Below the pieces are notes generated by a model that did no database searches, was not told where the DNA came from, and saw only the letters and a program-made list of their open reading frames with translations. A stretch of 64,000 nt of DNA from NCBI GenBank assembly GCA_002633005.1, contig NMRA01000881.1, positions 46,675 to 110,674 on the forward strand, read 5' to 3'. Of the stretch, positions 1 to 11,721 are shown piece after piece (the stretch's first letter is position 1; every line of letters begins with the position of its first letter). The translations under genes were made by a program, and so were the position numbers. The DNA is from Phoronis australis. Lineage: Eukaryota; Phoronida; Phoronidae.

Positions 1-230
1 CAGTGCATATGTGGTCACAAAGCCTTTTTCAGGGTGCGAGGGGTGGCCAAGGGGGTATATTGTTGTCCCTCAGTGAATTTGGTTTTAACAGCAATATTGT
101 GCTCCGCATCTAAATAAATATACGAATTTCTATGTAGAATATGATTATAAGGGTGTAAAGGGTGATCAACCAAGGCAATGTTTGAAACTGGGTGTACCAA
201 AAACAACAGAGGTGAACATGCCAGAGTGAG
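1..230. other. No gene seen, left edge of window
   Basis: AT-rich sequence leading into the 38-bp minisatellite. The open frames here are short, carry no recognisable motif and overlap on both frames of the minus strand. I see nothing that supports a gene. Confidence 0.5.
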
Positions 231-540
231 TCAACTTATATAAATGTAAGTAAACCATCATGACGGGTTCACTTATATAAATATATACAGACCCGTCCCG
301 ATGGGGCCACCTATATAAATATAGTTCGACCCACCATGTTGCTTTCACTTATATTAATAAAGATGGACCCATCCCGATGGGCTCGTCTACATAAATATCA
401 GGCACCAATTATGACGGGTCCACTTATATAAGTATCAATTGACCAAACCCAGTGCTCCATTTATATTGAGACAAGTGGATCCATCACGGCGGGTCGACTT
501 AGATGAACTCACCCCAGTTTGAACTTTTTATATAGGTGCG
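231..540. repeat. 38-bp minisatellite, at least eight units
   Basis: A core like CACTTATATAAATAT followed by GACCCGTCATGATGGGT recurs with its first A at about 234, 271, 309, 347, 385, 422, 459 and 497, so the period is 37-38 bp. Units differ by point changes. Decaying units with the same GATGGG and CACTT words continue to roughly 700. The open frames that cross the array are repeat by-products. Confidence 0.75.
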
Positions 541-700
541 ATTTCACCCATAGGGGTGGTTCCAGCTATGTTTATTTTGATCGAACTACCGTGGCGAGAT
601 TCATGCAGGCATGCCCACGATGGGCCCATCTGTAATTTCCACCGTGACAGGTCCACTTGCTCTGATTTTATTTGAATAGGTGTTGTGGTTATGGTGGGTG

Positions 701-3120
701 TCAGAACTTCTACTTATAGACTGAAGTCCATCTAGTAAGAGCACAGTCATTAGGTAATGTTTGAAAGGTGAGATAAAACTGGACGCATAAGATTTTACAG
801 TGTGGCAAAACATATTTTGAAGGCACTGGCACAGTGGAATTAGAGATACTACCAACAAAGCAATTACCGAGCAATGACAAATTTTGCACTCGAGGCTACC
901 ACTGTATTTGACTGTTGTGTTGTTTTGGAAGATATTTTAGCGTAAACTCGCAAAAAATGATCAGTAGGCTGCACTAAACTCTGTCTACCAAATACTTCAT
1001 TCCAATTTAGCCATAAAACACACACCATGAGCAGCCCCTGTTAGGTGTGGTTGGCAATACTACCCAACAGTCTGTTCAGTATCTAAAAATTTGTATTTTA
1101 ACCCACGGGAAACTAGGTCGCAAGTTCGTCGCACAGATATGGCTAGAAAGGCCTATCCATTGTTCACTTTGTTTTTTCTTTCTTATGATAAAATAATGGT
1201 AAGTATTTATCGGTATCTGATGTGCGCCCAAGGTAAGATATCCGTGCTACCTATATTGTTATATCCAACAAATACGCAACAAAGGAAAACAATGGTAGCG
1301 TCCCATAGCCGATAAACATGCGACGTGCTTATGGCCGTCGCATGGATCTCGCAAGTTAAACGATAGCTTCCGACCTCCATACGACGTCATTTGGCATGGG
1401 AACACAACTGAGAGACAGATTAATTGGAAACTCAGCATTTATGTTTTAAAAAGAGAATATATAAGATGTCATTTAGCACTCTCCATAACTTTTTCAGATT
1501 TCTATATTTTAAGTCTTTGCCACCAATTTTTTGCACACACTTTGATAAAAAATAGTTAGGTTTTTGAGTAGCACGTCCCGCATAGTACGAGAGTATCGCC
1601 CCATTCGTGAAATAAATGTCCACCTCATCATGAAAAGAGACCGCAACTGTACAAAGAGCAATCAGATTCAGTAGTCACTGCAAATTGTTGACTAACAGTG
1701 ACAATAATAAGGCAGCACGGTCATTCTTCAGTACTATGGCAAAGACTCACTGTTCTGTGTTCGTCTAGATGCCAGTGGATTAATTGCAAGCAAAGCAAAT
1801 TTCAGCTTTAAGGTTCTGGTACCTGCGTCTCATCATTCTCCAATGCATCAATTTGTTGTTCTTTGTATATCATTAATGAAATGTGACAGACAAAATTCCC
1901 TACAAAAGGCCCTTTTGGGACATTGAAGCTCTATAAAAGGTTCCTTTTCCGGCTACACAAATTTACAGAAGTGTTTACAACTTCATCTGTATGTTTGAAA
2001 CATTGCTTACAAAATATGTACTTACTCTTTTTTAACATTATGGCATCTTTTCTTGTACTGATTCAGGCTTTAAAGGTGAAAGCTCTACTGTACAAGAACC
2101 CTTATCGACAAAAAAGGAAGTGTTTCTGAAACAAAACTCTACGAAAAATTGGCCATTTCATGGAAGCTCCCTTTAAAAATTACTCTTTTCGAGTTCGCTT
2201 TAAATTGGTGGTTATCCTAGTTACCCAGTTGCACTAGCTTTAAAAATAGAATTGAGTTTCCTCGGGATATATAATGGCTTCAACAAAGTTATCAAGGCTT
2301 GCGGGACTGTTAACACGGCTCTGGCATTTGTAGACGGCTAAGGAAATCTTCGTTGCTCATCAACGAGTTTGCGAGGGGATGAGAGTGCTTAAACTGTGTT
2401 TTTCGGTGCGAAAGCCTATGTGTGTAGACACGATTCGTTAACCAAAGAAGTGAATTTAAACGTCCATGACCGTCCTTTAGCTTTGTCCTTCGGCTAGCCG
2501 GAGAATAAAATTTAGTTTTGGCACAGTTTTTATGACCACTTTAGAGCGTATAAAAATAATTTAGGAGCTGCGTAAAAAGTATGATTTTTAACAATGCTGA
2601 TTAAGAAATAGCTTTCTTGAACGAACATTGATCACGTTACTGCATATTCCGTTTACTTACCGTAAGCTCACAGTGGATGTCTTCAAACAACAGCTGACTA
2701 CTAACTCTTACCGACTTCAAAGTAGTAATGGTCAAACAAAAAACCTTTTAGAAAAAAAATATAAAACAAGAGATCAAAGATTTTACTTCAGTAACCACGG
2801 TTGATTTGAAGTAATACCTTCGCTTCAGTTTCCTCTTAAAATGAATCAACCACTGACGGAGCACCCAAAATGTGATTTTTCTATAAACTTGATTTAAGCC
2901 ACATGACTACACTGGCCGTGTGCAAGGCTAACTCGATGGAACAAAATAACAAGTCGTACGTGGCTGACAGAAAAAATTGTCCAGTCGCGATATCTAACGT
3001 CCAACTATATAACCTGAGCTCAAACACCACATTTGAATGTTCATTTTTTGGCAACAGCCAAATGTGTTGTTTTGTCTTATTGTTTGTTGCAATTTCCTTT
3101 GTTCGTACGCTACGGATCGC
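701..3120. other. Gene-free stretch, nothing recognised
   Basis: AT-rich sequence with only short open frames of 60-75 codons on both strands. None has a signal peptide, domain motif or splice-consistent partner that I can see. Confidence 0.45.
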
Positions 3121-3129
3121 TTTCTGATC

Positions 3130-3720
3130 CGATCGACATGCAACTTACACACAACACGCGTCTCATTAATATCTCAAAGACTATTATTTTGGGTTGAAAT
3201 CTGACACATGATGGCGCTGTGGCGGCCCTTTTTCACTGTTATGGTTTGCGGAGCCTAGCATAAGGATGTTTTTCTGAAATTTGGTATGTAAAGACAACTC
3301 TTTAAGGGTCGTAGGGTATGTTCCATCTCTTTTTCTCTACATCCTACCGCTCTCAAGATATTCGGCATTTTCCTTTCTGGTGACTGCTCTTTAAATGATT
3401 GGATTTTCGCCTTATATCTCCATCTTCTCGTGTTGTACAGATTGCATTTCATGTTCGATCGATATGAAATTCACCCACAACAGGTGCCTTGTCTATAGAC
3501 TCGTTTTAATTGAAATCGAACGCAAGATGGTGCTGTGGCGACCTTTTTGCCTTTTTTCCTTTTACGGAGCCATAACTCCTCAGTTCTTAGAGGGATTTTT
3601 CTGAAATTTATTATGTTGTGTGGATATTTCAAGAGCTATTGGATGCACCATATCCGTTTTCTTTACCACTTTCCGTTCTAGAGTTATTCCATATTTTAAA
3701 TGACTACTCTTAATAAGAGT
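3130..3720. repeat. Degenerate tandem repeat, period about 320 bp
   Basis: Two long units share, in the same order, a GATCGA(C/T)ATG start, the words ATGGCGCTGTGGCG and ATGGTGCTGTGGCG (near 3211 and 3527), a CGGAGCC block, TTTTTCTGAAATTT (3269 and 3594) and a closing TTTAAATGA (3390 and 3697). The spacing is 308-325 bp. Weaker echoes follow: TTTCTGAACTTTGGC near 3760, and CACATGATGGCGTTGCG near 4007. Short ORFs in this area are fragments of the repeat. Confidence 0.55.
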
Positions 3721-4230
3721 GATTTCTTGTTCCATGCCTTCAGATGTCCTGAGACGAATCTTTCTGAACTTTGGCTTGTGGATAGCTCTTCTCAAACACT
3801 ATCTAAATGATACCGTCTGTTTACCATTGCGACTTAATATTCTCAAATTAGTTGACATTTACTGGTTAGAGGATCTTTTATTGACCAATTCCTCTTTGCA
3901 CTTTTGTTGGTCAATCACACTTACGCTACAGGCCACATTTTTGCTCCCTACATAGGTGGCGTATCTCGTGAAAACCTTGAGCCTTTTGTTTTTGTGCGAA
4001 ATTGGACACATGATGGCGTTGCGATAGTCTTTAGAGCTCTAACTTCGCGATCGAATGAGGGAGTGTTGTGAATTTTAGGTACGTAGGTAGATCTTCTCAA
4101 GACCTGTATGCTGTGTGCCACGGGTTTCTCGCTCCCACTTATTGTTATCAACTTGTTGGAGTTCTTAATTTCTTCCCTTCTAAGTTTTTTATTCGATTTC
4201 GCAGGGTGGCCCGTTTGGCCCAATTTTAAA

Positions 4231-5029
4231 GTTAAATTATCTCACATTGCTAATGTTTTACATGTATCCTCGACATCCGGCTTTAGACCACTATTGTATC
4301 AATGACCACTGCATTTCCCAGCGGAAACGAAACCCCTCACCCCCACCCCATCCTTAGGACATTTATAAATGAATTATCATCAAATTCGAGTATTGCTGAG
4401 TTGAGATTTACGAAATAAACTTGTACTGAAACTTGCTTTCAATCTATCAAAATCTTAATTATTCCTCTTCAGTAAAGCCAGGTCTTGCTTTTAGTAATGA
4501 TAGATCTCGGAGATGGAAATTAATGAAGATTAAGTAGGTCCGAGAACACAGCTATCAGTTGTGCAGCCCCTTATTAAATTCATCATAGCTTTGGCGAGTA
4601 TCAGAACTAATTAATTATTCAAATAACGGGTTATAATAGATTAACGGGACAAAAGTCGAACAACGTAGATGGTAATTAAACCACGTTTAAAGTGGCATAG
4701 AAGCCTTTTAAATATAACGGTAATATTAGCACTATTATACCAATAATAATAATCATATTTCTAATAATAGTAAAAAAGTAATAGCGGTACTCTTTTTTAT
4801 TTTACAAATGTCCAAAAAAACAATGCGTTTGCATGCATTGCGCTTAACATCATTTACATGCGTGAATACACATTTCTCATTCCGTCAAAGTTTTAAAGAA
4901 AAGAAGTAGTTTTTCAGATAAAGGAACGCAACACTAAAGAGGAAACACCAACATCGTGCTCGCTAAGTTTGCATAAATTTTTTGATAAGGTAATTACCTT
5001 TCAATGAGATACATAAAATTCTTTGTTAA
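4231..5029. other. Gene-free stretch, nothing recognised
   Basis: AT-rich, with runs of AATAAT-like simple sequence near 4725-4790. No gene or clear mobile element was seen. Confidence 0.45.
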
Positions 5030-5200
5030 AGGAATATTATGGGTTTTACGGCTGTAAAACGCATTTTGCGGATTATTGTTGGATGAGATAGGCTTCTGAA
5101 AGTTATTAGCTATGATTAGAGCTATAAAACAACAAAATCCGCTCTGCTTTTGTGATTTTGTCGCAAATCGCCAATTCCCTCGGTTGTTTGCCTGTTAAAG
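5030..5200 (-). repeat. Interspersed repeat R1, copy 1 (reverse orientation)
   Basis: The reverse strand reads GGCGATTTGCGACAAAATCAC, then TTGTTTTATAGCTCT and CTTTCAGAAGCCTAT, in the same order as the copies at 9890 and 40040. No terminal inverted repeats are obvious and there is no coding capacity. Class unknown. Confidence 0.5.
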
Positions 5201-5220
5201 CGTCTAAAATACTCTGTCAT

Positions 5221-6220
5221 TTATCAAATGGGATTTCACTCCCCTGGATGAGCGGTTGACTGCGCCAAGGGGGGTTTGCAGCCTTTTGCGTTCACGCTTT
5301 TTTTAACCTCACTTTTGTTGCCGATAATGCATCTTGAAGCACAAGTAAGCAACTAAGTATGTAATTCACAAGACAGGGTAATTAAAAATGACATAATTTG
5401 CGATGATGAAGAATGAACAAAATGTGGAAAGTTGAATAGAATTATACAAGCCCGTCTCAACAGTTGGTCAGAGCTTTTCCATAAAACACGTTTCCATTTA
5501 CTTATGTGAATGTGTGTTTGTGTTGCTTTTACTTTCGCAAAAATGCGAAGCAAATGAACAATTTTCAACCTAAGCAGAACACCTTGCAAAAGACTTGGTC
5601 AGCATTTGGTTTCGTAAATTCAAAACCTATCTTGGTGATTGCTCGTCATTGTTGGTTTTTCATGAATTGAGTTTTTACGCAGACTGCGAACCTGATGGTT
5701 CAGCAGTCTTCATAGACCATCACCTCTTTCCCCACCGTGTTCGGCAGGCCCACGAGCTGAAACAAGGGAAAAATTAAGAATGTCTGCAACCACAATGTCA
5801 CATTGCGAAAAAAAGGGTTTGTTCAGCAATCAACTATAGAGGCTGAGAAATAATTACAGTGATGGGCTCATTAAATGACCATAGATTCTCATCTAAAATT
5901 CTAATGATATTGATTCACAGCAGCTGATTCACAGAACGCCTTTGTAGGTTAATCTCCAGAAGACTGGGTTGTAAGGAAACGATTGTACACATTTCTTCTA
6001 GAATTGTAGACTAGTGTGTGTAAAATGTGTGTTATTTTCACCCTATGTCATAACAAGTGTATATTATATCTGAAACAAACACACTCGTAGGAATCGTAAC
6101 GACCTGAACAATTTCCGTTGAGAAGAATGCGCCCTTTGGAGATGAGAAGTAATACGTCACACAGAAGTGAAAGCGTCCTCCAAAATTCTGAATTGCATTA
6201 TTCCATTTCTTTCACAGACC
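5221..6220. other. Gene-free stretch, nothing recognised
   Basis: Two short opposing ORFs (5353-5589 on minus, 5595-5777 on plus) have no recognisable features. I see no further structure. Confidence 0.4.
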
Positions 6221-6225
6221 GGCTT

Positions 6226-6372
6226 CACTTACTTGACTTCGCCGGTTCCGCCGGATCAACCGGATGAAGCAGCTGATTGGTATGCAAGCCGGAAGTTGCC
6301 ATCAACAACCAATCATGCATATCTCTTAGCTGGTTCCCCCGGCGGAACCAGCGAAAGCAATCAAGTGCACCG
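6226..6372. mobile_element. Small foldback MITE, family F1, copy 1
   Basis: Ends are inverted: CTTCGCCGGTTCCGCCGG on the left, and CCGGCGGAACCAGCGAAAG on the right. About 145 bp long. The small ORF over it is incidental. A second copy, split by another element, lies at 22128-22590. The outermost bases and target duplication cannot be fixed by eye. Confidence 0.6.
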
Positions 6373-6374
6373 AG

Positions 6375-7680
6375 TGTGACATCAGTTTTTTAATCAGCCT
6401 GTTTATCAGCTGCACAACTAAAACTACGTGAAAGATTTTCATACTGTAAAAACTCTAAATAAGGCTACTATTTGCACCCTCATCGATGTTTAGTACTTTG
6501 TTAATATAGGACTGCATTATAAATGCTCTCTGATTAAGGTAAATTATCAAATTTCTAAAACAATCGGTATATTTATTACGCATTTTCTTAGTACATCCCA
6601 AGAAGTCCTCAACGTGTCAGTTCTTATTTTTCTATGCGCAAAGGTTGCTGGGATTTTTATTTTGGAATCGGGGCAAACGTTCCCAAGCAAAATGCCTGTA
6701 AAGTAAGCTATGTTTGGGTGTGATAGTCAGAGCAACCAAAAGGACAGGTATGTTTAAATCGGGTTAAAGGTCTTGACTAATACTTGCAGACTTGGTAAAG
6801 TGTGTAAAGGTATGCCAGTGTGGTCAAATTTCATCAATAAGACCAATGCGTAACAATGTTAATCTTTTACGGTACAGAAAAACATTCCGCCACAATCCGA
6901 AGATCGCATACCAACTAAGTAGGCGTAAAAAAATTTACAGAAATTGTTTGAGTTTATCTGATTATTCATCTTCCAAACAGTGACACCTGATCATTTCATC
7001 TTTTGAATAATTTAGTTTCTATTTTAAGTTAAATCGACCCCTGCATTCTTTAAAACAGGAAATTTCCGAAACGACGTCCAGGGCGGGAGATTTTCTGAGA
7101 ACACGCCGGGCACGGAAATAAGGGCTTTCGTTCGGAAAGAAGCCAACTTTTGTGCGCTGCACGCCACATGCCGAGTATTACAATGATATTCCATTAACGG
7201 TAAAACATGTTTTCTTTCAATCAATCAATTTTATATCTGTAATAAAGGCCAAAGGCCCATCGTGCAAAAACATTTAGATGTTCAAGCAAGTAACGAATTC
7301 TTAAGAAATTGAAAAGGTGAGGTATATTTAAAAAGGTTAGATTGTTGTTCTGTATCATTTATTGAAATTAGTGAATTTATGAAGAAGTGTGCTTGCGTGC
7401 AGTAATACGTGTTAATGTACTTTTCTCTAAGCTGAGTATAAGTATTAAATAAGAAAATGGTATTCCTCCTCAATAACATTGTGTCAGAAGGGGCCTACTT
7501 TGCCTGCCCGGTCAAAAGTGTCTACCTACGTCAATTAACAGTTTCTTATTTGAACAGAAATTGGTTTGAATAATTAGCATTTTTAAATCAAAATAGAGCT
7601 TTTGTCGTCCCAAACGAAAAGTACAATTCAGTCTTAAAGTTCAAATTACTGAGTAAAATGCGTTAACCCCAGGTTTTTTC
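6375..7680. other. Gene-free stretch, nothing recognised
   Basis: Short ORFs only, on both strands. No splice-consistent or motif-bearing reading frame was seen. Confidence 0.4.
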
Positions 7681-7682
7681 TT

Positions 7683-7744
7683 AACACTCACAAAAACTTT
7701 CTGAAACTCTAATAATTAGAGTTTCAGAAAGATTTGTGAGTGTT
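7683..7744. repeat. Near-perfect 31-bp-arm palindrome
   Basis: Left arm AACACTCACAAAAACTTTCT followed by GAAACTCTAAT. The right arm is its reverse complement apart from one or two bases, ending in TTTGTGAGTGTT. There is almost no loop. It could be a minimal foldback element or a cruciform-prone site. The tiny loop argues against a microRNA precursor. Confidence 0.7.
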
Positions 7745-7953
7745 CTCCACGACCTGTTTCGACTCGACGCGGTAACGGGTTTGGATTTTGCCGCGTCGAG
7801 TTTGGGGAAAGCGCGTCAAGTTTAAAAATTGCCGCGTCAGGCTTAAAATCTTGGCTGGCGACTGGCGTGGTACTTCAGCCCTCAGCATCTAATCTGAGCC
7901 TGATTTTACCAACAGTAAACATAGTTCACTTTACCAACAGGCAGTTAACAGTA

Positions 7954-9100
7954 CCGTATTCGCCGTAATAAGGCGCCCGGGTCCCTTCGTAATATTCTTT
8001 TCGGGAGGAGGCGCTTATTGTAACCCGGGCCAAGGCGGTTAAAACCCGGTCTCCGAAACGGGAGAAATCGGAAGCTAGGCTTCATCAAATTTACGCTGTG
8101 TGATGTATCTGTAGCCTATGACAGGTTTCTACAGAACTGTGGCGCATTGCTATCAAACTTCGTTTATAAATTACGATCATTTTACAGAAAATTGTGCTAA
8201 AAACCCTGGGCGAAAACTCGCCAAGGCGCCGCTGCCTCGCGATCGTCGACAGGGCAGATTGAATAAAAATATAGTTTCGACTCAGCAAATTACCTGAAAT
8301 CTTCACTTAAGTTTTCTAAATAGCGTCCCTAAGATTTTAAGTTCCTGTGGAGTCGGTATTAGGAAAAGGATAAGTTCAAATCTGCGCAAGATCGTACCCA
8401 GCAACATGAGAAAAATCTCTGGACGAACGCACGTGTCGTAGTCACGTGACCTTTGTTTTGAAGATCGTCTGCGTATGTGAGTGAGCGAGCGCGTGCGTGT
8501 CATCAGCGTTCATTTGCCGGAGTAAACCCAATGTAAGGCTTTAGGTGTGCTAAAGAAATAATACGAGCAGTATCACGAGAACGCGTTTTATTCAGCACTT
8601 GCTGATCGCATGTAGACTCCGGTGACCTAAAGTCGTGATTATAAGCACATCTACTATTAAAACGTGCGAGAATTGTCTCGGTTGGGCCTAAGGCCGAATG
8701 TCATTGAGCCGCCGGGTGACTGGATGTGTGACAGTCTGAGTTATTTTCCAGGACATTCTGGGGCGGAGGTGTCTACTATGAGTGGGTAATTTTACTAGAT
8801 ACTTTACTTTAAAAACACCAGTTATGAATACATTAAAAAGTGATTTTAAAATAGAGCAATCGCTTTTAAAAATAACGTAACAGTTTTACGGCATTAGAAA
8901 CTTTCTGAAATTAGTGCCAATCTTTATTTCTTGCCGATGTGCTACCCGAAAACTAATGTCCGCGATGACAAGTGACACGTATATAGCGCGCGCTTCCTGG
9001 CCGTGTGCTTTTAGCAACCAGTTTTTTCTTCATGAGACCGTCGTTAGCTAAATGAGTATGTCGAGTACAATTCGCGGTTTTCACGTGTAGGCGCTACAAA
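7954..9100 (+). mobile_element. TIR element family T1, copy 1, right end missing
   Basis: Begins just after a TA (7952-7953) with CCGTATTCGCCGTAATAAGG. It stays alignable with the complete copy at 57722-58824 through GGTCTCCGAAACGGG, GACGTATCTGTA-like and ATTGCTATCAAACTT blocks to TTCGCGG(T/-)TTTCACGTGTA near 9080. About 400 bp (8540-8980) has no counterpart in the other copy. The terminal inverted repeat at the right end is not seen, so this copy is truncated or diverged. No transposase reading frame. Confidence 0.6.
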
Positions 9101-9485
9101 GTGTTAAAGAGTAGGTCACACCTAACCAAGTTCAGTGTACAATTTTTGAAACATATATAAATACGTTAAGGCTACAGACTAGAGAAAAGACAGTATTGAC
9201 TACTGATATTGAACTCTAGAAATTTGCGTCAAGTTTGGAATTGGTATTGTGGAGAACATCAGACTGGTGTATGCAAATCTCTTCTTTTGAAAGGGCGCTC
9301 TTCCTGAACCAAGTTAAGCCTTAAATAGTCTTACAACGACATTATCGTTGAGTGTTAAGAGTTTACTAGCTATAGTTTTAGTTCTACATGTTTCATTTTG
9401 CTGTACTACTTGTTTACTATAAGATAATCCTTGATTGGCATGCCCCATGAAGTCAGGTAAGTGATGGCATAATTTGTTTACAATG

Positions 9486-9645
9486 GAACACTAGAGAATG
9501 TTCTAATGAATTCTAGCATGTTAGTGATTAACACGGAATCGTTGTGTGGAACATTCTAGAGCCTGGTATATGTTTGCAGAATGATTGCGTAGACTTTGAA
9601 AAGTTCTAGAATGTGGTTGAATGGATGAAAACTTCCAGAACATTG
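9486..9645. promoter_or_regulatory. Cluster of heat-shock-element-like sites
   Basis: Alternating GAA/TTC pentamers recur: AGAATGTTCT (9495-9504), GGAACATTCTAGAG (9548-9561), GTTCTAGAATG (9603-9613) and CTTCCAGAACATTG (9632-9645). Three of the four contain adjoining nGAAn/nTTCn units as in HSF-binding sites. No heat-shock gene or TATA-led transcription unit was found next to it, so the function is unproven and chance or a repeat unit is possible. Confidence 0.3.
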
Positions 9646-9699
9646 TAAGAGAACCAGGCCCCTTGTAAGTTGAAGTCAGTTGACTTGAGATGAAACAAT

Positions 9700-9855
9700 A
9701 AATGTGTTAACCTGCGCCCACCCATCAACGGGTAAAACGTGACAGGGGGAGAAATCTTTTTTCTGATATCAGTCCCAGAGCGGAATTGAACTTGCATAAC
9801 TCTCACGTTGCAGCCAAATACTCTCTTGTGGCTGAACCAAACCCCACTCAATGTG
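9700..9855 (-). mobile_element. Possible tRNA-derived SINE
   Basis: The reverse strand has a box-A-like TGGTTCAGCCACAAGAGAG, then TTTGGCTGCAACGTGAGAG and a box-B-like CAAGTTCAATTCC, followed by CGCTCTGGGACT. The spacing resembles the promoter half of a tRNA-derived SINE. The boxes deviate from consensus and the tail is unclear. A folded tRNA cannot be drawn, so it is not called as a tRNA gene. Confidence 0.3.
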
Positions 9856-9889
9856 TGGTAGATATTTTAAGTGTATTTATCTCAGCGGT

Positions 9890-10070
9890 ACAGTTCCCGG
9901 CCTTGATTTCAGCGAATTTCTGACAGACAACGACGAGAATTGGCGATAAAATCACAAAAAGCACGACAGATTTTATTGCTTTGTAGCTGGGGTCAAAGGT
10001 GACAATGTCAAAAAGTCTTTCGTACTCAACAATAGTCCCAAAGCTGCGTTTTTCTGTGGTAAAAAATGAT
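9890..10070 (+). repeat. Interspersed repeat R1, copy 2
   Basis: Shares GATTTCAGC, GTTGGCGAT/ATTGGCGAT, AAATCACAAAAA, TTTATTGCTTTGTAGCT and TCAAAAAGTCT, in that order, with the copy at 40040-40215. Confidence 0.5.
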
Positions 10071-11078
10071 TCTGTCCCTTTAAATGTGTTATGTCTTTAG
10101 AACATTTTTCGGGAAGCTCCTTCAGGCAAATGGGGAGATAAGTGTGATTTATTATCGGCCAGTCGGTGGCGTTACAACATAGTGTAAGGAAACTAGTTAA
10201 TCTGAACGAGTGTGGGTTATTTAGAGGATATGAGTCCACTTGTCAGTGTCATCTTAAGTGTTTGCATTTATCGAACTCGTAAACTGAATAATTTGAAAGT
10301 AGGAGTTCAAAGTCGTTTAAAGTTGCATGCCCTTATTTTGGCAAATGAGGCGGCTAAGATTCAAAGTAAACACGATTTTTATCAGTTGTACATCGAAACC
10401 AATCACAATTTTGATCAGGTTACAAACATCTGGAAAAGTTATGTCTTTGCATTCCCTTACAATAATCGCCAATCTGGTTTAAATATTTTGCGATTATTGT
10501 TAGAGAATGCATGAACAAACTTCTTTGGGATTTTTTTACCTACTCGAAGATCATGAAAGATTCGTTGTTTCGGTCTACAAAATACGAAAATGTCCGTTTC
10601 ATTTGAATTATAATTGTCTCATTAGCGAATGTTGGGTCCAGCAAGTTTGAGTAGGCGAACGCTCATTTAAGACGTTACGCAAAATTACGCGTGTGTTCCG
10701 ACTGCCGGATATGACGAGCGTCTAAGCAAGAGTGACCATTCATATTCCTGAGGCATTCTGGCAGATGAGCTTGTCTTAATCTGTGCACTTGCTGGCTTCC
10801 ATTTCACTAAGTGGGAGAAGTTGGTGTACCATAACGTCAACGACAAAATAATGTAGACCACGTTCCTCTTTATAATATTATCACATGTGACAGATGCGTA
10901 TATAATCGTTAATGGTTGAGCTATGTAAATCCCAGCAGCAATGTAATATTACTAAATTTCCATTGGCCTTGTAAACATGTAAATGAAAAACGCCTTCTGC
11001 ACAACTCTGAAATCGACGAGTTTACGAGACTAGTCCATAGGGAAAGCTATTCTGTGGAGGTCGGTACTACTTAAGATA
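10071..11078. other. Gene-free stretch with one unrecognised ORF
   Basis: A 100-codon plus-strand frame (10212-10514) has no motif, signal peptide or splice support that I can see. I do not call it a gene. The rest is unremarkable AT-rich sequence. Confidence 0.35.
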
Positions 11079-11294
11079 TTGGAAGGATTTTGGTTACATT
11101 CAGAGCACACGGAACGAGCACAAGACCTGCAGGCGCTTCATTTGAGAAAAGTTTTGCTCCCCTTTTGCCTCTCGTCATTGTTATTTCTTCCCTTGTTCGG
11201 CCTGTCGTCATCATTTACACCTCCGCCTTTTCTCGGTCACACCTGCTTTCCGACTTCTTCGCCCTTACCTCTTCCAATGCCTGTCAACACAGGT

Positions 11295-11362
11295 TTCTCT
11301 CTCTCTCTCTCTCCCTCTCCCTCTCCCTCTCCCTCTACCTCTCCCTCCTCTCTCTCTCTCTC
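11295..11362. repeat. CT-rich microsatellite
   Basis: (CT)n runs into (CCCTCT)n and back to (CT)n. It produces the serine/leucine-rich low-complexity frames seen on the plus strand, which are not genes. Confidence 0.9.
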
Positions 11363-11721
11363 ATTGCTTTCATTTAGTCTTTTGGCATAGTATTTGTCAT
11401 TTTGTCTTAATAACTTAATTGACTTTTAAATCAACCCCAGGTAAAGGATATCTCCCTATACAAAAACACTCTATGAAACCACTCACATCGCCTACACGAA
11501 GGCGCCAGATTTATGCATACAATTTGGATTTAACAGTAATGGAGGGAAATGCCAATCCGGCATCGAGTTGTTTCAGTAAGGTCGGAAAGAGTGTCAGCTC
11601 ACAAATTGATTAAGTAATTTTTAAAGCTTATGTTATACGACTCAACCATTCCCCAATGATCTCCTGTGGTTTTGTGGATACATTCACTGTGAAGAATAGA
11701 GTGTAGATACTCAACCGTGGT

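Noticed and set aside
231-540. CRISPR-like array
   Set aside because: Units are contiguous 37-38 bp tandem repeats with drifting sequence and no unique spacers, in a eukaryotic context.
11079-11390. Overlapping plus-strand ORFs of 95-103 codons
   Set aside because: The C-terminal halves are the CT microsatellite read in two frames.
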